A DNA stretch of 64,000 bases from Serratia sp. FDAARGOS_506 (GTDB lineage: Bacteria > Pseudomonadota > Gammaproteobacteria > Enterobacterales > Enterobacteriaceae). The stretch is from contig NZ_CP033831.1 of assembly GCF_003812745.1 (NCBI RefSeq), forward strand, positions 4,340,001-4,404,000, given 5' to 3'. Positions 25,811 to 34,489 of this stretch are shown here, piece after piece (positions within the stretch are counted from its first letter, which is position 1; every line of letters starts with the position of its first letter). The notes beneath the pieces were generated by a model that did not search any database, had not been told where the DNA came from, and worked only from the letters and a program-made list of their open reading frames with translations. The translations under genes were made by a program, and so were the position numbers.

Positions 25811-26890
25811 TTAACGCAGCAGGGACAGCACGTTCTGAGTAGACTGGTTAGCCTGTGCCAGAACAGAGGTGCCAGCCTGTTGCAGGATGTTGGCACGGCT
25901 CATGTTGGACACTTCGGTCGCGTAGTCAGCATCCTGGATACGAGACTGAGAAGCGGACAGGTTGTTAACGGTGCTGTTCAGGTTGTTGATAACAGAGTCG
26001 AAACGGTTCTGTACCGCACCCAGGGAAGAACGCAGGCCGTCAACCTGTGCCAGCGCTTTGTCCAAGGTAGCCAGTGGATTTTGCACGTCATCGACTGTTT
26101 TAGTGTCTTTGGTGAAAGTCACGGTGCCACTTGTGTTGTCATATGCTGCTTTTGCTTCAACGTAAGATTTAGTGCCATCTTTAGCAGTTGATTCAACCAT
26201 ATACACAGTCGCGCCATCTTTGTCGGTACCGCTGACCAATTTATCGCCATCTTTGATGGACGTGGTATCAACTTTTACTTTTGCATCAACAGTATCGGTA
26301 CCATCTTTATATTTAATAGTTGACCCGTCGGTTACTGCGCCGCCAACTTTAGTACCTTTAGTTGTGATATCGAACTTATCCAGGCCCAGTTCTTTAGCAT
26401 CGATTTTTTTCAGATCGATATCGATGGTTTCACCATCGTTAGCGCCAACCTGGATGGTCAGTTTCTGATCGCTGCTCAGCACTTTCACGCCGTTGAAGTC
26501 AGTCTGCTCGGAGATGCGATTGATTTCAGACAGGCGCTGAGTGATTTCGTCCTGGATAGATTTCAGGTCGCTGGAAGAGTTGGAACCGTTCTGCGCCTGT
26601 ACAGACAGGCGACGGATGTTCTGCAGGTTGTCGTTAACTTCGTTCAGTGCGCCTTCAGTGGTCTGCGCCAGAGAGATACCGTCGTTGGCGTTGCGAGAAG
26701 CCTGAGTCAGGCCTTTGATGTTCGCGGTGAAACGGTTAGAGATCGCCTGACCCGCAGCGTCGTCTTTAGCGCTGTTGATACGCAGACCGGAAGACAGACG
26801 CTCAATCGCAGTACCCAGAGAAGACTGAGATTTGTTCAGGTTGTTCTGCGCCATCAGAGACAGGCTGTTAGTGTTGATTACTTGTGCCAT
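25811..26890 (-). CDS. fliC: Flagellin FliC
   Basis: Filament subunit of 359 residues, shorter than E. coli K-12 flagellin (498), like S. marcescens flagellin. The conserved N-terminal D0/D1 (MAQVINTNSLSLMAQNNLNKSQSSLG; LSSGLRINSAKDDAAGQAISNRF) runs to about 165 and the C-terminal D1/D0 from about 270 (TLDKALAQVDGLRSSLGAVQNRF to NVLSLLR). The middle (about 170-270) is a Lys/Asp/Thr-rich variable domain with higher A+T. It is secreted by the flagellar export system with FliS as chaperone. A sigma-28 promoter lies about 100 bases upstream. Confidence 0.98.
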   Translation of the reverse strand: MAQVINTNSLSLMAQNNLNKSQSSLGTAIERLSSGLRINSAKDDAAGQAISNRFTANIKGLTQASRNANDGISLAQTTEGALNEVNDNLQNIRRLSVQAQNGSNSSSDLKSIQDEITQRLSEINRISEQTDFNGVKVLSSDQKLTIQVGANDGETIDIDLKKIDAKELGLDKFDITTKGTKVGGAVTDGSTIKYKDGTDTVDAKVKVDTTSIKDGDKLVSGTDKDGATVYMVESTAKDGTKSYVEAKAAYDNTSGTVTFTKDTKTVDDVQNPLATLDKALAQVDGLRSSLGAVQNRFDSVINNLNSTVNNLSASQSRIQDADYATEVSNMSRANILQQAGTSVLAQANQSTQNVLSLLR

Positions 26891-26983
26891 TGTTTGCTTT
26901 CCTTACGAGTCAGTTGCGTTCTTCGCAACACAGTTAAAAGGTTCGGGCTTGTTTGCCCACGGCGTCAACCACCGTCCCCTCAG

Positions 26984-27010
26984 GTATCGGCCCTCCCCTA
27001 ACAACCTTTA
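26984..27010 (-). promoter_or_regulatory. Sigma-28 promoter of fliC
   Basis: On the minus strand TAAAGGTT, 11 bases, then GCCGATAC: one mismatch in each half to TAAAGTTT-N11-GCCGATAA. The -10 ends about 94 bases before the fliC ATG. Confidence 0.9.
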
Positions 27011-27104
27011 GAATTTTTTTAAATTTTTTTGCGCCGGCGGCAATGGCGGAAATAGCGCGGTTTTTCCCTCTTCTATTGCGCCATAGGCTTTTTGTTTTTT
27101 TCGG

Positions 27105-27131
27105 TAAACTTTTTCATCACTGGGCCGATAA
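27105..27131 (+). promoter_or_regulatory. Sigma-28 promoter of fliDST
   Basis: TAAACTTT, 11 bases, GCCGATAA. The -10 is a perfect match to the FliA consensus. It ends 40 bases before the fliD ATG. It lies back to back with the fliC promoter. Confidence 0.93.
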
Positions 27132-27171
27132 CGCGTAAAGCGAATAAAGTCATAATCAAGGAGAATTACTC

Positions 27172-28572
27172 ATGGCAACGATCAGTTCATTAGGTCTCGG
27201 CTCAGGACTCGACCTCAACGGCTTGCTGGACAAGCTGACCAAAGCGGAACAACAGCGCCTGACCCCTTACACCACCAAGCAATCCAGCTATAACGCCCAG
27301 TTGACCGGTTACGGCACGCTCAAGGGTGCGCTGGAAAAGTTCGACAATCTCAACAAAGAGATGGCGAAAGAAGACTTCTTCAAGGGCACCACCGCCACTG
27401 AACACGACGCCTTCAAGATCACCACCAACGCCAAGGCGGTGCCGGGCAACTACGTGGTGGAAGTAAAGCAGCTGGCGCAGGCGCAAACCCTGACCACCCA
27501 GGCCCCCATCAGCGAGCAAACGGCTAAGTTAGGCACCGACGGCGCGACGGACCGTTCTCTGACCATCACCGCCGGTAACCCGCCGAAAGAAACCAAGATC
27601 CCTCTCAGCGACGACCAAACCTCGCTGGTGGAACTGCGTGACGCCATCAACGGCGCCAAGGCCGGCGTGACCGCCAGCATCATGCGCGTCGGTGACAACG
27701 ACTATCAGTTGGCGATCAGCTCCTCGACGACCGGCGAGAACAACAAGATCACCCTCCAGGTCGACAATGACGACAAACTGGGCGATATCCTGAACTACAA
27801 CGCCACGCGCGGCACCGGCACCGCCATGAAACAGACGGTGGCGCCGCAAGATGCACAGCTGAAAGTGAACGGCACGGATATCAAACGCAGCACCAACTCG
27901 ATCAGCGATGCTCTGCAGGGCGTCACCATCGATCTGAAGACCAAAACCAAAGACGCCGAGCCGCAAAACCTGGTGATCAGCAGCAATACCGCCGGCACCA
28001 CCGACAAGATTAAAGAGTGGGTCGACAGCTATAACTCGCTGTTGGACACCTTTAATTCACTGACCAAATATACCCCGGTGAAAACCGGCGAAGCGCCAAA
28101 CCCCAGCAATGGCCCGCTGCTCGGCGACAACACCCTGCGCGGCATTCAGTCTTCTATCAAAAGCGCGCTGAGCGCCGCACAGGACAACCCGGAGCTGAAA
28201 GGCCTCGGCAACCTGGGCATCTCCACCAACACCAAGACCGGCAAGCTGGAAATCGACAGCGCCAAGCTGAAGAAAGCGCTGGATGAAAAACCGGATCAGG
28301 TCAGCAATTTCTTCGTCGGCAACGGCAAAGACACCGGCATGGCCACCGAGATCCACAACGAGATCCAGAATTACATCAAATCCGGCGGCATCATCGAGAA
28401 CTCGACCAAGAGCATCAACACCAACCTCGATCGCCTGAACGGCCAGATCACTACGGTTTCAGCCAGCATTCAGAGCACCATCGACCGCTATAAGCAGCAA
28501 TTCGTTCAGCTGGATACCATGATGTCGAAAATGAACGGCACCAGTAACTATTTGACCCAACAGTTCAAGTAA
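27172..28572 (+). CDS. fliD: Flagellar filament cap FliD (HAP2)
   Basis: Secreted cap protein of 466 residues (E. coli 468) that folds flagellin at the filament tip. The N-terminal coiled segment MATISSLGLGSGLDLNGLLDKL (first 22 residues) and the C-terminal helical part (DRLNGQITTVSASIQSTIDRYKQQFVQLDTMMSKM) match the family; the middle is more variable. AAGGAGAA lies 6 bases before the ATG. First gene of fliDST under a sigma-28 promoter. Confidence 0.97.
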   Translation: MATISSLGLGSGLDLNGLLDKLTKAEQQRLTPYTTKQSSYNAQLTGYGTLKGALEKFDNLNKEMAKEDFFKGTTATEHDAFKITTNAKAVPGNYVVEVKQLAQAQTLTTQAPISEQTAKLGTDGATDRSLTITAGNPPKETKIPLSDDQTSLVELRDAINGAKAGVTASIMRVGDNDYQLAISSSTTGENNKITLQVDNDDKLGDILNYNATRGTGTAMKQTVAPQDAQLKVNGTDIKRSTNSISDALQGVTIDLKTKTKDAEPQNLVISSNTAGTTDKIKEWVDSYNSLLDTFNSLTKYTPVKTGEAPNPSNGPLLGDNTLRGIQSSIKSALSAAQDNPELKGLGNLGISTNTKTGKLEIDSAKLKKALDEKPDQVSNFFVGNGKDTGMATEIHNEIQNYIKSGGIIENSTKSINTNLDRLNGQITTVSASIQSTIDRYKQQFVQLDTMMSKMNGTSNYLTQQFK

Positions 28573-28597
28573 CCCTTTAACCAGGTAAAGAAACAAC

Positions 28598-29008
28598 ATG
28601 TATAACAGAAGCGGCACTCAGGCCTATGCACAGGTCAGTCTGGAAAGCGGCGCCATGAGCGCCAGCCCGCACCAGTTAATCGTGATGTTGTTCGACGGGG
28701 CGCTCAGCGCCCTGCTTCGCGCACGCATCCTGATGAACCAGGGCGATATCGCCGGCAAAGGCATGGCGCTGTCCAAAGCCATCAACATCATCGATAACGG
28801 CCTTAAAGGCGGCCTGGACCCTCAGCAGGGCGGCGAGATCGCCGAAAATCTGGCGGCGTTGTACGACTACATGAAGCGTCGGTTAATGCAGGCCAACCTG
28901 CACAACGACGAAGCGGCGATCGCCGAAGTGGTCAAACTGCTGGAAAACATCGCCGACGCCTGGCGCCAGATCGGCCCCAACTACCAACCTTCGCAGGACG
29001 CCGTGTAA
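28598..29008 (+). CDS. fliS: Flagellin export chaperone FliS
   Basis: Cytosolic four-helix chaperone of 136 residues that binds the C-terminus of flagellin and prevents premature polymerisation. Typical segments are NRSGTQAYAQVSLESGAMSASPHQLIVMLFDGALSALLRARILM and LAALYDYMKRRLMQANLHND. Second in fliDST, 25 bases after fliD; its stop overlaps the fliT start by one base (TAATG). Confidence 0.96.
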   Translation: MYNRSGTQAYAQVSLESGAMSASPHQLIVMLFDGALSALLRARILMNQGDIAGKGMALSKAINIIDNGLKGGLDPQQGGEIAENLAALYDYMKRRLMQANLHNDEAAIAEVVKLLENIADAWRQIGPNYQPSQDAV

Positions 29009-29376
29009 TGGAACGTCAACAGCAGCTGTTAGCCGCTTATCAACAAATTTATAGCCTGAGCAGCCAGATGATCGCGCTGGCGCAAACCGGGCGCTGGGAG
29101 GAGCTCGTCGAGCTCGAATTCGCCTATGTGACGGCGGTGGAAAAAACCGCCGCCTTTACCGGGCAAGCCGGCCCGTCAATGGCACTGCAGGAGATGTTGC
29201 GCAATAAGCTGCAACAGATCCTCGACAACGAAACCGAGCTCAAACGTCTGTTACAGCAGCGAATGGATGAGCTGAAAATGCTGATCGAGCAGTCCACGCG
29301 CCAGAACGTGGTCAACACGACCTATGGCCAATTTCATGACCGTGCGCTGTTGCTGGGGGAACCACAGGTCCGATAA
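29008..29376 (+). CDS. fliT: Flagellar chaperone/regulator FliT
   Basis: Cytosolic helical protein of 122 residues that binds FliD for export and, when free, inhibits FlhDC. The N-terminal MERQQQLLAAYQQIYSLSSQMIALAQTGRWEELVELE is the recognisable part of the family, with a long helix in the middle. It overlaps the fliS stop by one base. Downstream the flagellar cluster is interrupted until fliE. Confidence 0.93.
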   Translation: MERQQQLLAAYQQIYSLSSQMIALAQTGRWEELVELEFAYVTAVEKTAAFTGQAGPSMALQEMLRNKLQQILDNETELKRLLQQRMDELKMLIEQSTRQNVVNTTYGQFHDRALLLGEPQVR

Positions 29377-29684
29377 GATCGACAATACTGACGAAAATGG
29401 ATTAAATAGCACTATGCGCTATTACTCTCGGGTTACGTTAGGATATTAATCTATGGCATTTGAATTATTCAGTTTATGGGTAATTGGTAAAATGCGCGCT
29501 TCGAGCCTTGCTCTCACTTTAATGGATAAACATCATCCCGACACGGACGTTTTCTGTTCAGCAGGAAATTGATTTTTGATAGATAAAACACGCCGCTGTG
29601 TTTCACGGCCTATGGAAAAATGTTGCTCCAACGCTGATCAAAGCGTAAAGATATTCTCAGATAATGGCTGCGAAATGAATATCG
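29377..29684. other. Intergenic region after fliT, with one weak small frame
   Basis: 308 bases between fliT and the AraC-type gene. No clear terminator for fliDST. A 39-codon frame at 29453-29572 starts with ATG after TAGGATATT, but its composition and peptide (MAFELFSLW...) are not convincing, so it is not called as a gene. The region should include the promoter of the AraC-type gene. Confidence 0.4.
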
Positions 29685-30545
29685 ATGGAACGTACAATTA
29701 ATCTCTGTCCAGGAATTGGTGCCTCAGCGCACATCGTTCAGCATACTGAATTATTATTCCCTTCAGTCTATTTTGAGCAACCACATCTGTATCTAATACA
29801 ACAAGGCCATAAGCGCGTACGCTGGCAACAACACGAAGTGGTGGCTCATCCCGGCGAGCTGTTGATTATCGACGGGGGACAAACGGTGGATATTATTAAT
29901 GGCCCATCCGAAGAAGGTGTTTTTAGCTGTCAGTTGCTGACCTGCGACCCACTGCTGCTCACTATTCAGCCTCCGGCCCAGGAAACGCCGGCTCCGATGC
30001 CGTTCGATGCCGTCCTGGCGCTGCGTAACCTGCCCTGCGCTCTGAAGCACAGCTTTGAGACCACCAGCCTGGCGCTGGCGCTCCGGCAGCGTTTTCCCAC
30101 CATCATCGTGCGGCACAAAATGCTGGAAATTCTGTTGTGGCTGGCCCAGTTCGGTATTCGCTTCATTCACAACGAGGCTAAAGACCTGACGCAGCGCGTG
30201 CGCCGCTGTCTGGCAACCGATCCACACAGTATTTGGACGGCGGCCAAAGTCGCGGAGAGCCTGTCGATGAGTGAAGTGATGTTGCGCCGCAAACTGTCGA
30301 TGGAAAATACCGCGTTGCGCAACCTGATGATCGACGTGCGCATGAGCAGCGCGCTGGCTCTGCTGCAATCGACTGACTGGCCGATCTCCGCCATCGCGCA
30401 ACACGTCGGCTATGAAAGCGCGTCGCGTTTCGCCGAACGTTTTCGCAAGCGTTTCGGTTTTGCGCCTACCGCCATTCGCGGTCACCAAAGGATTATGGAA
30501 CCGGGCCCACAGGGAATCGAAGCGATAGCCGCCGGAGAAACATAA
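29685..30545 (+). CDS. AraC-family transcriptional regulator
   Basis: Cytosolic regulator of 286 residues. The C-terminal third (about 168-262) has the two HTH motifs of the AraC family: KVAESLSMSEVMLRRKLSM for the first and ISAIAQHVGYESASRFAERFRKRFGFAPTAIR for the second. The N-terminal 160 residues look like a cupin-type sensing half (LYLIQQGHKRVRWQQHEV; PGELLIIDGGQTVDI). The target is unknown. It stands first in an accessory block inside the flagellar locus, so a local regulatory role is possible but not shown. Confidence 0.88.
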   Translation: MERTINLCPGIGASAHIVQHTELLFPSVYFEQPHLYLIQQGHKRVRWQQHEVVAHPGELLIIDGGQTVDIINGPSEEGVFSCQLLTCDPLLLTIQPPAQETPAPMPFDAVLALRNLPCALKHSFETTSLALALRQRFPTIIVRHKMLEILLWLAQFGIRFIHNEAKDLTQRVRRCLATDPHSIWTAAKVAESLSMSEVMLRRKLSMENTALRNLMIDVRMSSALALLQSTDWPISAIAQHVGYESASRFAERFRKRFGFAPTAIRGHQRIMEPGPQGIEAIAAGET

Positions 30546-30649
30546 ATAGACGCGCAACAAAACAGCTTTATTTGGCACAAGTCCCTAACAGTTGTAACAA
30601 CGCTGAGATACGCTACGCAATGTCGAACCGCCGAAAAGCGAATTAAACG

Positions 30650-30757
30650 ATGCGAAATGAAAAGCGATTATTTTCTCTGGCAATAATGTTGTTGGGACTC
30701 TGGCTGCTAGCATTACTGTATGAAGAAGATATGATGCGTCTACTTGCCGCACAATAA
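30650..30757 (+). CDS. Candidate small membrane protein, 35 aa
   Basis: A 35-residue frame: a basic N-terminus (MRNEKR), one hydrophobic span (about residues 7-23, LFSLAIMLLGLWLLALL), then an acidic turn (YEEDMMR) and LLAAQ. It reads like a single-span small membrane protein. No strong ribosome-binding site is visible. It ends just before a hairpin shared with the convergent gene at 30790. Too short for usual gene callers; function unknown. Confidence 0.4.
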   Translation: MRNEKRLFSLAIMLLGLWLLALLYEEDMMRLLAAQ

Positions 30758-30760
30758 AAC

Positions 30761-30784
30761 GACCAGGCTTTTTATCGCCTGGTC
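30761..30784 (-). terminator. Hairpin between two convergent small-protein genes
   Basis: GACCAGGC (30761-30768) and GCCTGGTC (30777-30784), 8-base loop, between convergent small frames. On the minus strand it is followed by GTTTTATT, so it terminates the minus-strand gene best. Confidence 0.7.
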
Positions 30785-30789
30785 AGACT

Positions 30790-30885
30790 TCAGTCCAGTT
30801 TAACCAGAATGCCAATTAATACGACGAGTATCGTCAGCATTAAAATACTGATCAGACGCCATCTGGATTCGCTTTTCGTGCTCAT
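30790..30885 (-). CDS. Candidate small membrane protein, 31 aa
   Basis: A 31-residue frame: polar, basic N-terminus (MSTKSESRWR), one span at about 11-28 (LISILMLTILVVLIGILV), and KLD at the end. GAGGCAGG lies a few bases before the ATG and a hairpin with a T-rich tail lies just after the stop, so the whole transcription unit looks complete. A longer start would extend 38 residues upstream with poor composition. Function unknown; single-span proteins of this size often modulate larger membrane complexes. Confidence 0.5.
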   Translation of the reverse strand: MSTKSESRWRLISILMLTILVVLIGILVKLD

Positions 30886-31024
30886 TGACCTGCCTCGAAT
30901 AATAACCCTACTAATCGGGCCATAATAAATGGTCACCTGCGCATTCAATAAGCCTGACAGCACCGTTTTCGTCCCTCTATTCGGTACATTAGCGCGCACT
31001 TCCTGTCAGTTATGGCACCAGTGC

Positions 31025-31954
31025 TTAGCGTTGTGATACCGACGGCGCCGCAAGCGCCAATTTTCCCGGCAGTTCCGCCACCAGTTTGTCCACCGCCAGC
31101 CGTACCTTGAGCGGTTGGTAAGGCATATAGGGCCACACAACATTCACCGGAAAACTGAGGCTGGACTCACCGCGCATGATCTCCACCAGCGTCCCCGCCA
31201 CCAGCCGATCACGTACCAACCACTCCGGCAGCCAGGCAATACCGGCGCCGGCGGAAACGGCATCGACGATCCCCTGCATGTCATCCATCATCATCTTGGC
31301 CGGTGGCCTGAACGGCCGCAGCTCGCCGTGTTCGCCGCGAAGCTGCCAGGGCAGCACGGCGCCGGCGTGCAGATACCCCACCGCCTGATGTCGGCTTAAC
31401 GCCTCTACCGTTCTGGGCTCGCCGCAGCGCTGCAGATAATCGGGCGAGGCGCACAGCAGCATGCCGTGTTCGCCCAAGCGCCGCGCAACCAAGCTGCCAC
31501 TGTCCGCCAGCTCGCCAATGCGAACCGCCAGATCGAACCCTTCGTCGATCAGATCGATCCTGCGGTCGCTGAATGAAATTTCCAGCGTCAGTAAGGGATG
31601 CTCATTCGCCAGCGCCGTCAACACGGGCGCAATGCACAAATGGCCGAACAGCACCGGCACCGAGACCCTGAGACGGCCGCTGACCTGCATCTTGCCGCTA
31701 TCCAGCTGGTTTTCCGCCGCCTGAATGCTAACCAACGCTTGCCGACAGTGCTCATAGTACAGCGCGCCTTCATCCGTCAGCTTCAGGCTGCGCGTGGTGC
31801 GCAGAAACAGCATCACGCCGAGCCGAGCCTCCAGACGCGACACGATTTTGCTGACCGCTGAACGCGTCAAATGCAGTTTTTCTGCGGCAGCGGCAAAACT
31901 GCCGCCTTCCGCCACGGCGACAAAAGCCGGCAGCGCACTGAGATCACTTTTCAT
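31025..31954 (-). CDS. LysR-family transcriptional regulator
   Basis: Regulator of 309 residues. The N-terminal HTH is AVAEGGSFAAAAEKLHLTRSAVSKIVSRLEARLG (about 12-45). The effector domain follows from about 90 (GRLRVSVPVLFGHLCIAPVL). It diverges from azoR, with the 128-base intergene holding both promoters, so it is likely that gene's regulator. The inducer is unknown. The general LysR subgroup resembles DhcR/YhjC-like regulators with a neighbouring oxidoreductase. Confidence 0.9.
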   Translation of the reverse strand: MKSDLSALPAFVAVAEGGSFAAAAEKLHLTRSAVSKIVSRLEARLGVMLFLRTTRSLKLTDEGALYYEHCRQALVSIQAAENQLDSGKMQVSGRLRVSVPVLFGHLCIAPVLTALANEHPLLTLEISFSDRRIDLIDEGFDLAVRIGELADSGSLVARRLGEHGMLLCASPDYLQRCGEPRTVEALSRHQAVGYLHAGAVLPWQLRGEHGELRPFRPPAKMMMDDMQGIVDAVSAGAGIAWLPEWLVRDRLVAGTLVEIMRGESSLSFPVNVVWPYMPYQPLKVRLAVDKLVAELPGKLALAAPSVSQR

Positions 31955-32082
31955 TTTATCGTTTCCAAACTGGAATCAATTAGGTGAAAACCTATCACCA
32001 CTGGTGAACCTCAAGCAATGATAACCTGCAGTCATCCCGGAACCCCGGTGAAAACCGCAGATTATCGTCAGAGGACAACAGC

Positions 32083-32682
32083 ATGAAAAAAATACTGGTA
32101 CTCAAATCCAGCATTATGGGCAACGACTCACAAACCAATAACCTGATTGACCGCTATCTGGCGGAACGTCGAGCCAAAGGACACGAAGACCAGGTCGTCG
32201 AACACGATCTGACGGCGTTGGATCTGCCGGTATTGGACGGAGAGTTGTTCAGTGCGCTGCGCGGTGCGGAAAACGCCAGCCGACGCGCCGAGGCGACGGT
32301 GGCGCTCTCCGATCGACTGATTGCCGAACTGAAAGAGTGCGATCTGCTGCTGATCGGGGCGCCGATGTACAACCTCAACGTACCGACCCAGCTGAAAAAC
32401 TGGTTCGATCTGGTGGCCCGCGCCCGGGTGACGTTCAACTACACCGCCACCTATCCGGTCGGGCTGGTGGAAGGCGTCAATGCACTGGTGTTCAGTTCAC
32501 GCGGCGGCATACACGCCGGCCACCCTACCGACGCCGTGACCCCCTACCTGCGCTCGGTGCTGGGGCTGATGGGCATAACTGATGTGCAATTTATCTACGC
32601 CGAGGGGCTGGATATGAAACCGCACGGCCTCGCTCAGGGGCTGGCGAGCGCCCACGAACGGATTGCGGAATTGGCGGACTAA
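32083..32682 (+). CDS. azoR: FMN-dependent NADH:azoreductase (AzoR family)
   Basis: Flavodoxin-fold quinone/azo reductase of 199 residues. The FMN phosphate loop is KSSIMGNDSQTNNLIDRYL (residues 8-26); the flavin contacts GAPMYNLNVPTQLKNWFDLVARARVTFNYT are near 93-122, and the catalytic-side SSRGGIHAG near 140. It reduces quinones and azo dyes with NADH and protects against thiol stress. GAGGAC lies 6 bases before the ATG. Divergent from a LysR regulator. The gene may be a paralogue of the housekeeping azoR. Confidence 0.9.
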   Translation: MKKILVLKSSIMGNDSQTNNLIDRYLAERRAKGHEDQVVEHDLTALDLPVLDGELFSALRGAENASRRAEATVALSDRLIAELKECDLLLIGAPMYNLNVPTQLKNWFDLVARARVTFNYTATYPVGLVEGVNALVFSSRGGIHAGHPTDAVTPYLRSVLGLMGITDVQFIYAEGLDMKPHGLAQGLASAHERIAELAD

Positions 32683-33383
32683 AGTCGCTGCGTCGAGTCC
32701 CCATTGACGCAGTATCCGCGAGTAGCCGCTCTGATACATACCGGGTCAGAGGGGACATTTTAGCTGCACTTGAGATAAAACCATTTCCCCATCTCCAGCA
32801 CTACTGTGCCATAAATGCTGCTGAAAATACGACGAAGAGAACATGATTAAAATGACCACTTGTTCTTTCAGTTTACAACACCTAAAAAACCGGCCAGTAT
32901 TATCACACCTTCAAGTTTCGACATCATGCATTTGAAAATAGAAACACTCATGTCAGCACTATTCTTTGGAAAAACGCGCGCTAAACCGCCGCTTTCAGTG
33001 GCCACTCGACATAATGGCAATTAGGACTGGCTGTTATTGGTACCGAAAAACAACTCATATTAACGAGCCAATTAACACATTGGTCGGAGCTCTTGCGCTA
33101 TTCGGAGGAAAGCATTCACTATAGAAATGTTAACACACTATCGAATTCATTATGATCGCACAGATAACATACAAACCTCCTTTGACTCTTCCCGTAGAAG
33201 TCTGTCTACCCTCCTTTTTCACTCTCCATCATAGCCCGGGCAGCATGGAATCAATATCGTGTGATTTATCTTAAATCAGGACAGAACACCACACCTAACT
33301 TGCTAATCATTAAAAAATAGGCTATCTATATCGCTATTGTTTCACTTCCTGCCTTATGAAACCACATATCTGAAGGGTATAAA
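32683..33383. other. AT-rich intergenic region before the acyltransferase gene
   Basis: About 700 bases without a credible gene. Near the left end CTGCGTC / GACGCAG (32688-32694, 32706-32712) forms a hairpin without a T run after azoR. Base composition drops in G+C across it, marking the left edge of the AT-rich acyltransferase segment. AAGGGT precedes the next ATG. Confidence 0.5.
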
Positions 33384-34295
33384 ATGCAAAAACAAAAAAT
33401 CGGTGGCCTCTGTCTGTTACAGGTTATCTTGTGTGTTTTTGTTGTATTAATTCACACTAGGCCTTTTATAAATTATCCATTCATAAATTCAATCACTTCG
33501 AACGGTATATTTAGAATAGCAGTCCCTTTATTTTTTGTGATGAATGGGTATTTTTTTAGTTTCGATAAAGAACAATTCATTTCTAAATTAAAAAAGCTTT
33601 TTGTTATTTACGCCTTTCTCTTGATGCTATTCTCCCCACTCTGGCTTGATTTATCATCACCCTATGGGATAATGAAAACACTGACCTATAACATCGTCAT
33701 TGGATGGCATCACTTATGGTATTTGTCATCACTCATCGTCGCTTCCGTTATTATTTATATAATGCGCAATAAAACCGGATTATTATTAGCAATATCTACC
33801 CTTCTATTTATTGCATCTTATTTTATTCAAAACTCTTATCTTTTACTCGACGGCGATATATTTGAAAAGTTAAACAGCAAGCTATACCTTTATAGGAACG
33901 CATTGACATTCGCCGTACCTTTCATGCTGATAGGGGTTTATATTAGAAAGAATGAGAATTTAAAGGTTTCATTGCCATTGCTGGCGATTTCCATCGCGGT
34001 ATTGTTAACTGAAGTTATAATTTTCGCACTCGCGGAGACAAAAGATAACATGGCACGGGATTTATATATCACATTGATGTTCACAGCACCAGTACTATTT
34101 ATATTCTTTAAAAACATGGCATTATCATTCGAAGAAAAAGTTTCTGGGAGAGTTTACTTTTACCACCCAATCTGCGAAATGATGTTCAAATTTGCAGGGT
34201 ATACGGGTGGTCTGGTTATCTCTACTGCGACCCTTGCCTTTGCCCTTACTTTCGCCATCGTCATAGAGAAGATGAAAGAGAAAAACATGTTCTAA
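33384..34295 (+). CDS. Acyltransferase_3-family membrane protein
   Basis: Inner-membrane protein of 303 residues with about nine or ten spans, close to the acyltransferase_3 family that O-acetylates surface sugars. The H of the first motif (VVLIHTRPF, near residue 21) and the VPLFFVMNGYFFS segment (near 48) are recognisable. The R/D part of the usual opening motif is not visible, so activity is uncertain. AAGGGT lies before the ATG. Codons are AT-rich compared with the flagellar genes on both sides, which suggests transfer. A substrate cannot be named. Confidence 0.75.
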   Translation: MQKQKIGGLCLLQVILCVFVVLIHTRPFINYPFINSITSNGIFRIAVPLFFVMNGYFFSFDKEQFISKLKKLFVIYAFLLMLFSPLWLDLSSPYGIMKTLTYNIVIGWHHLWYLSSLIVASVIIYIMRNKTGLLLAISTLLFIASYFIQNSYLLLDGDIFEKLNSKLYLYRNALTFAVPFMLIGVYIRKNENLKVSLPLLAISIAVLLTEVIIFALAETKDNMARDLYITLMFTAPVLFIFFKNMALSFEEKVSGRVYFYHPICEMMFKFAGYTGGLVISTATLAFALTFAIVIEKMKEKNMF

Positions 34296-34307
34296 CCCCC
34301 TATTTTC

Positions 34308-34339
34308 CGCGAACTAAGTAGAAGCCTATTTAGTTCGCG
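34308..34339. repeat. Inverted repeat between convergent acyltransferase genes
   Basis: CGCGAACTAA (34308-34317) and TTAGTTCGCG (34330-34339), 12-base loop, 13 bases past the plus-strand stop. No T run. Three more small inverted repeats follow up to about 34445 (see findings). Confidence 0.6.
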
Positions 34340-34489
34340 AGTGCGCGAATTCGCTGTCAGAAATTTACGCCATGGAGCGACTCATGGCGCCTCTCCTGCT
34401 ACCGGCACCCTCTGAGGTATCCCTGGTAGCATGTTATAGCACATGCCCCATTAATTAGCGACAGTCTCAACCAGAATGTCAATAAGATG

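Noticed and set aside
32688-32712. CTGCGTC/GACGCAG hairpin after azoR
   Set aside because: Seven pairs with an 11-base loop and no T run; not enough for a terminator call.
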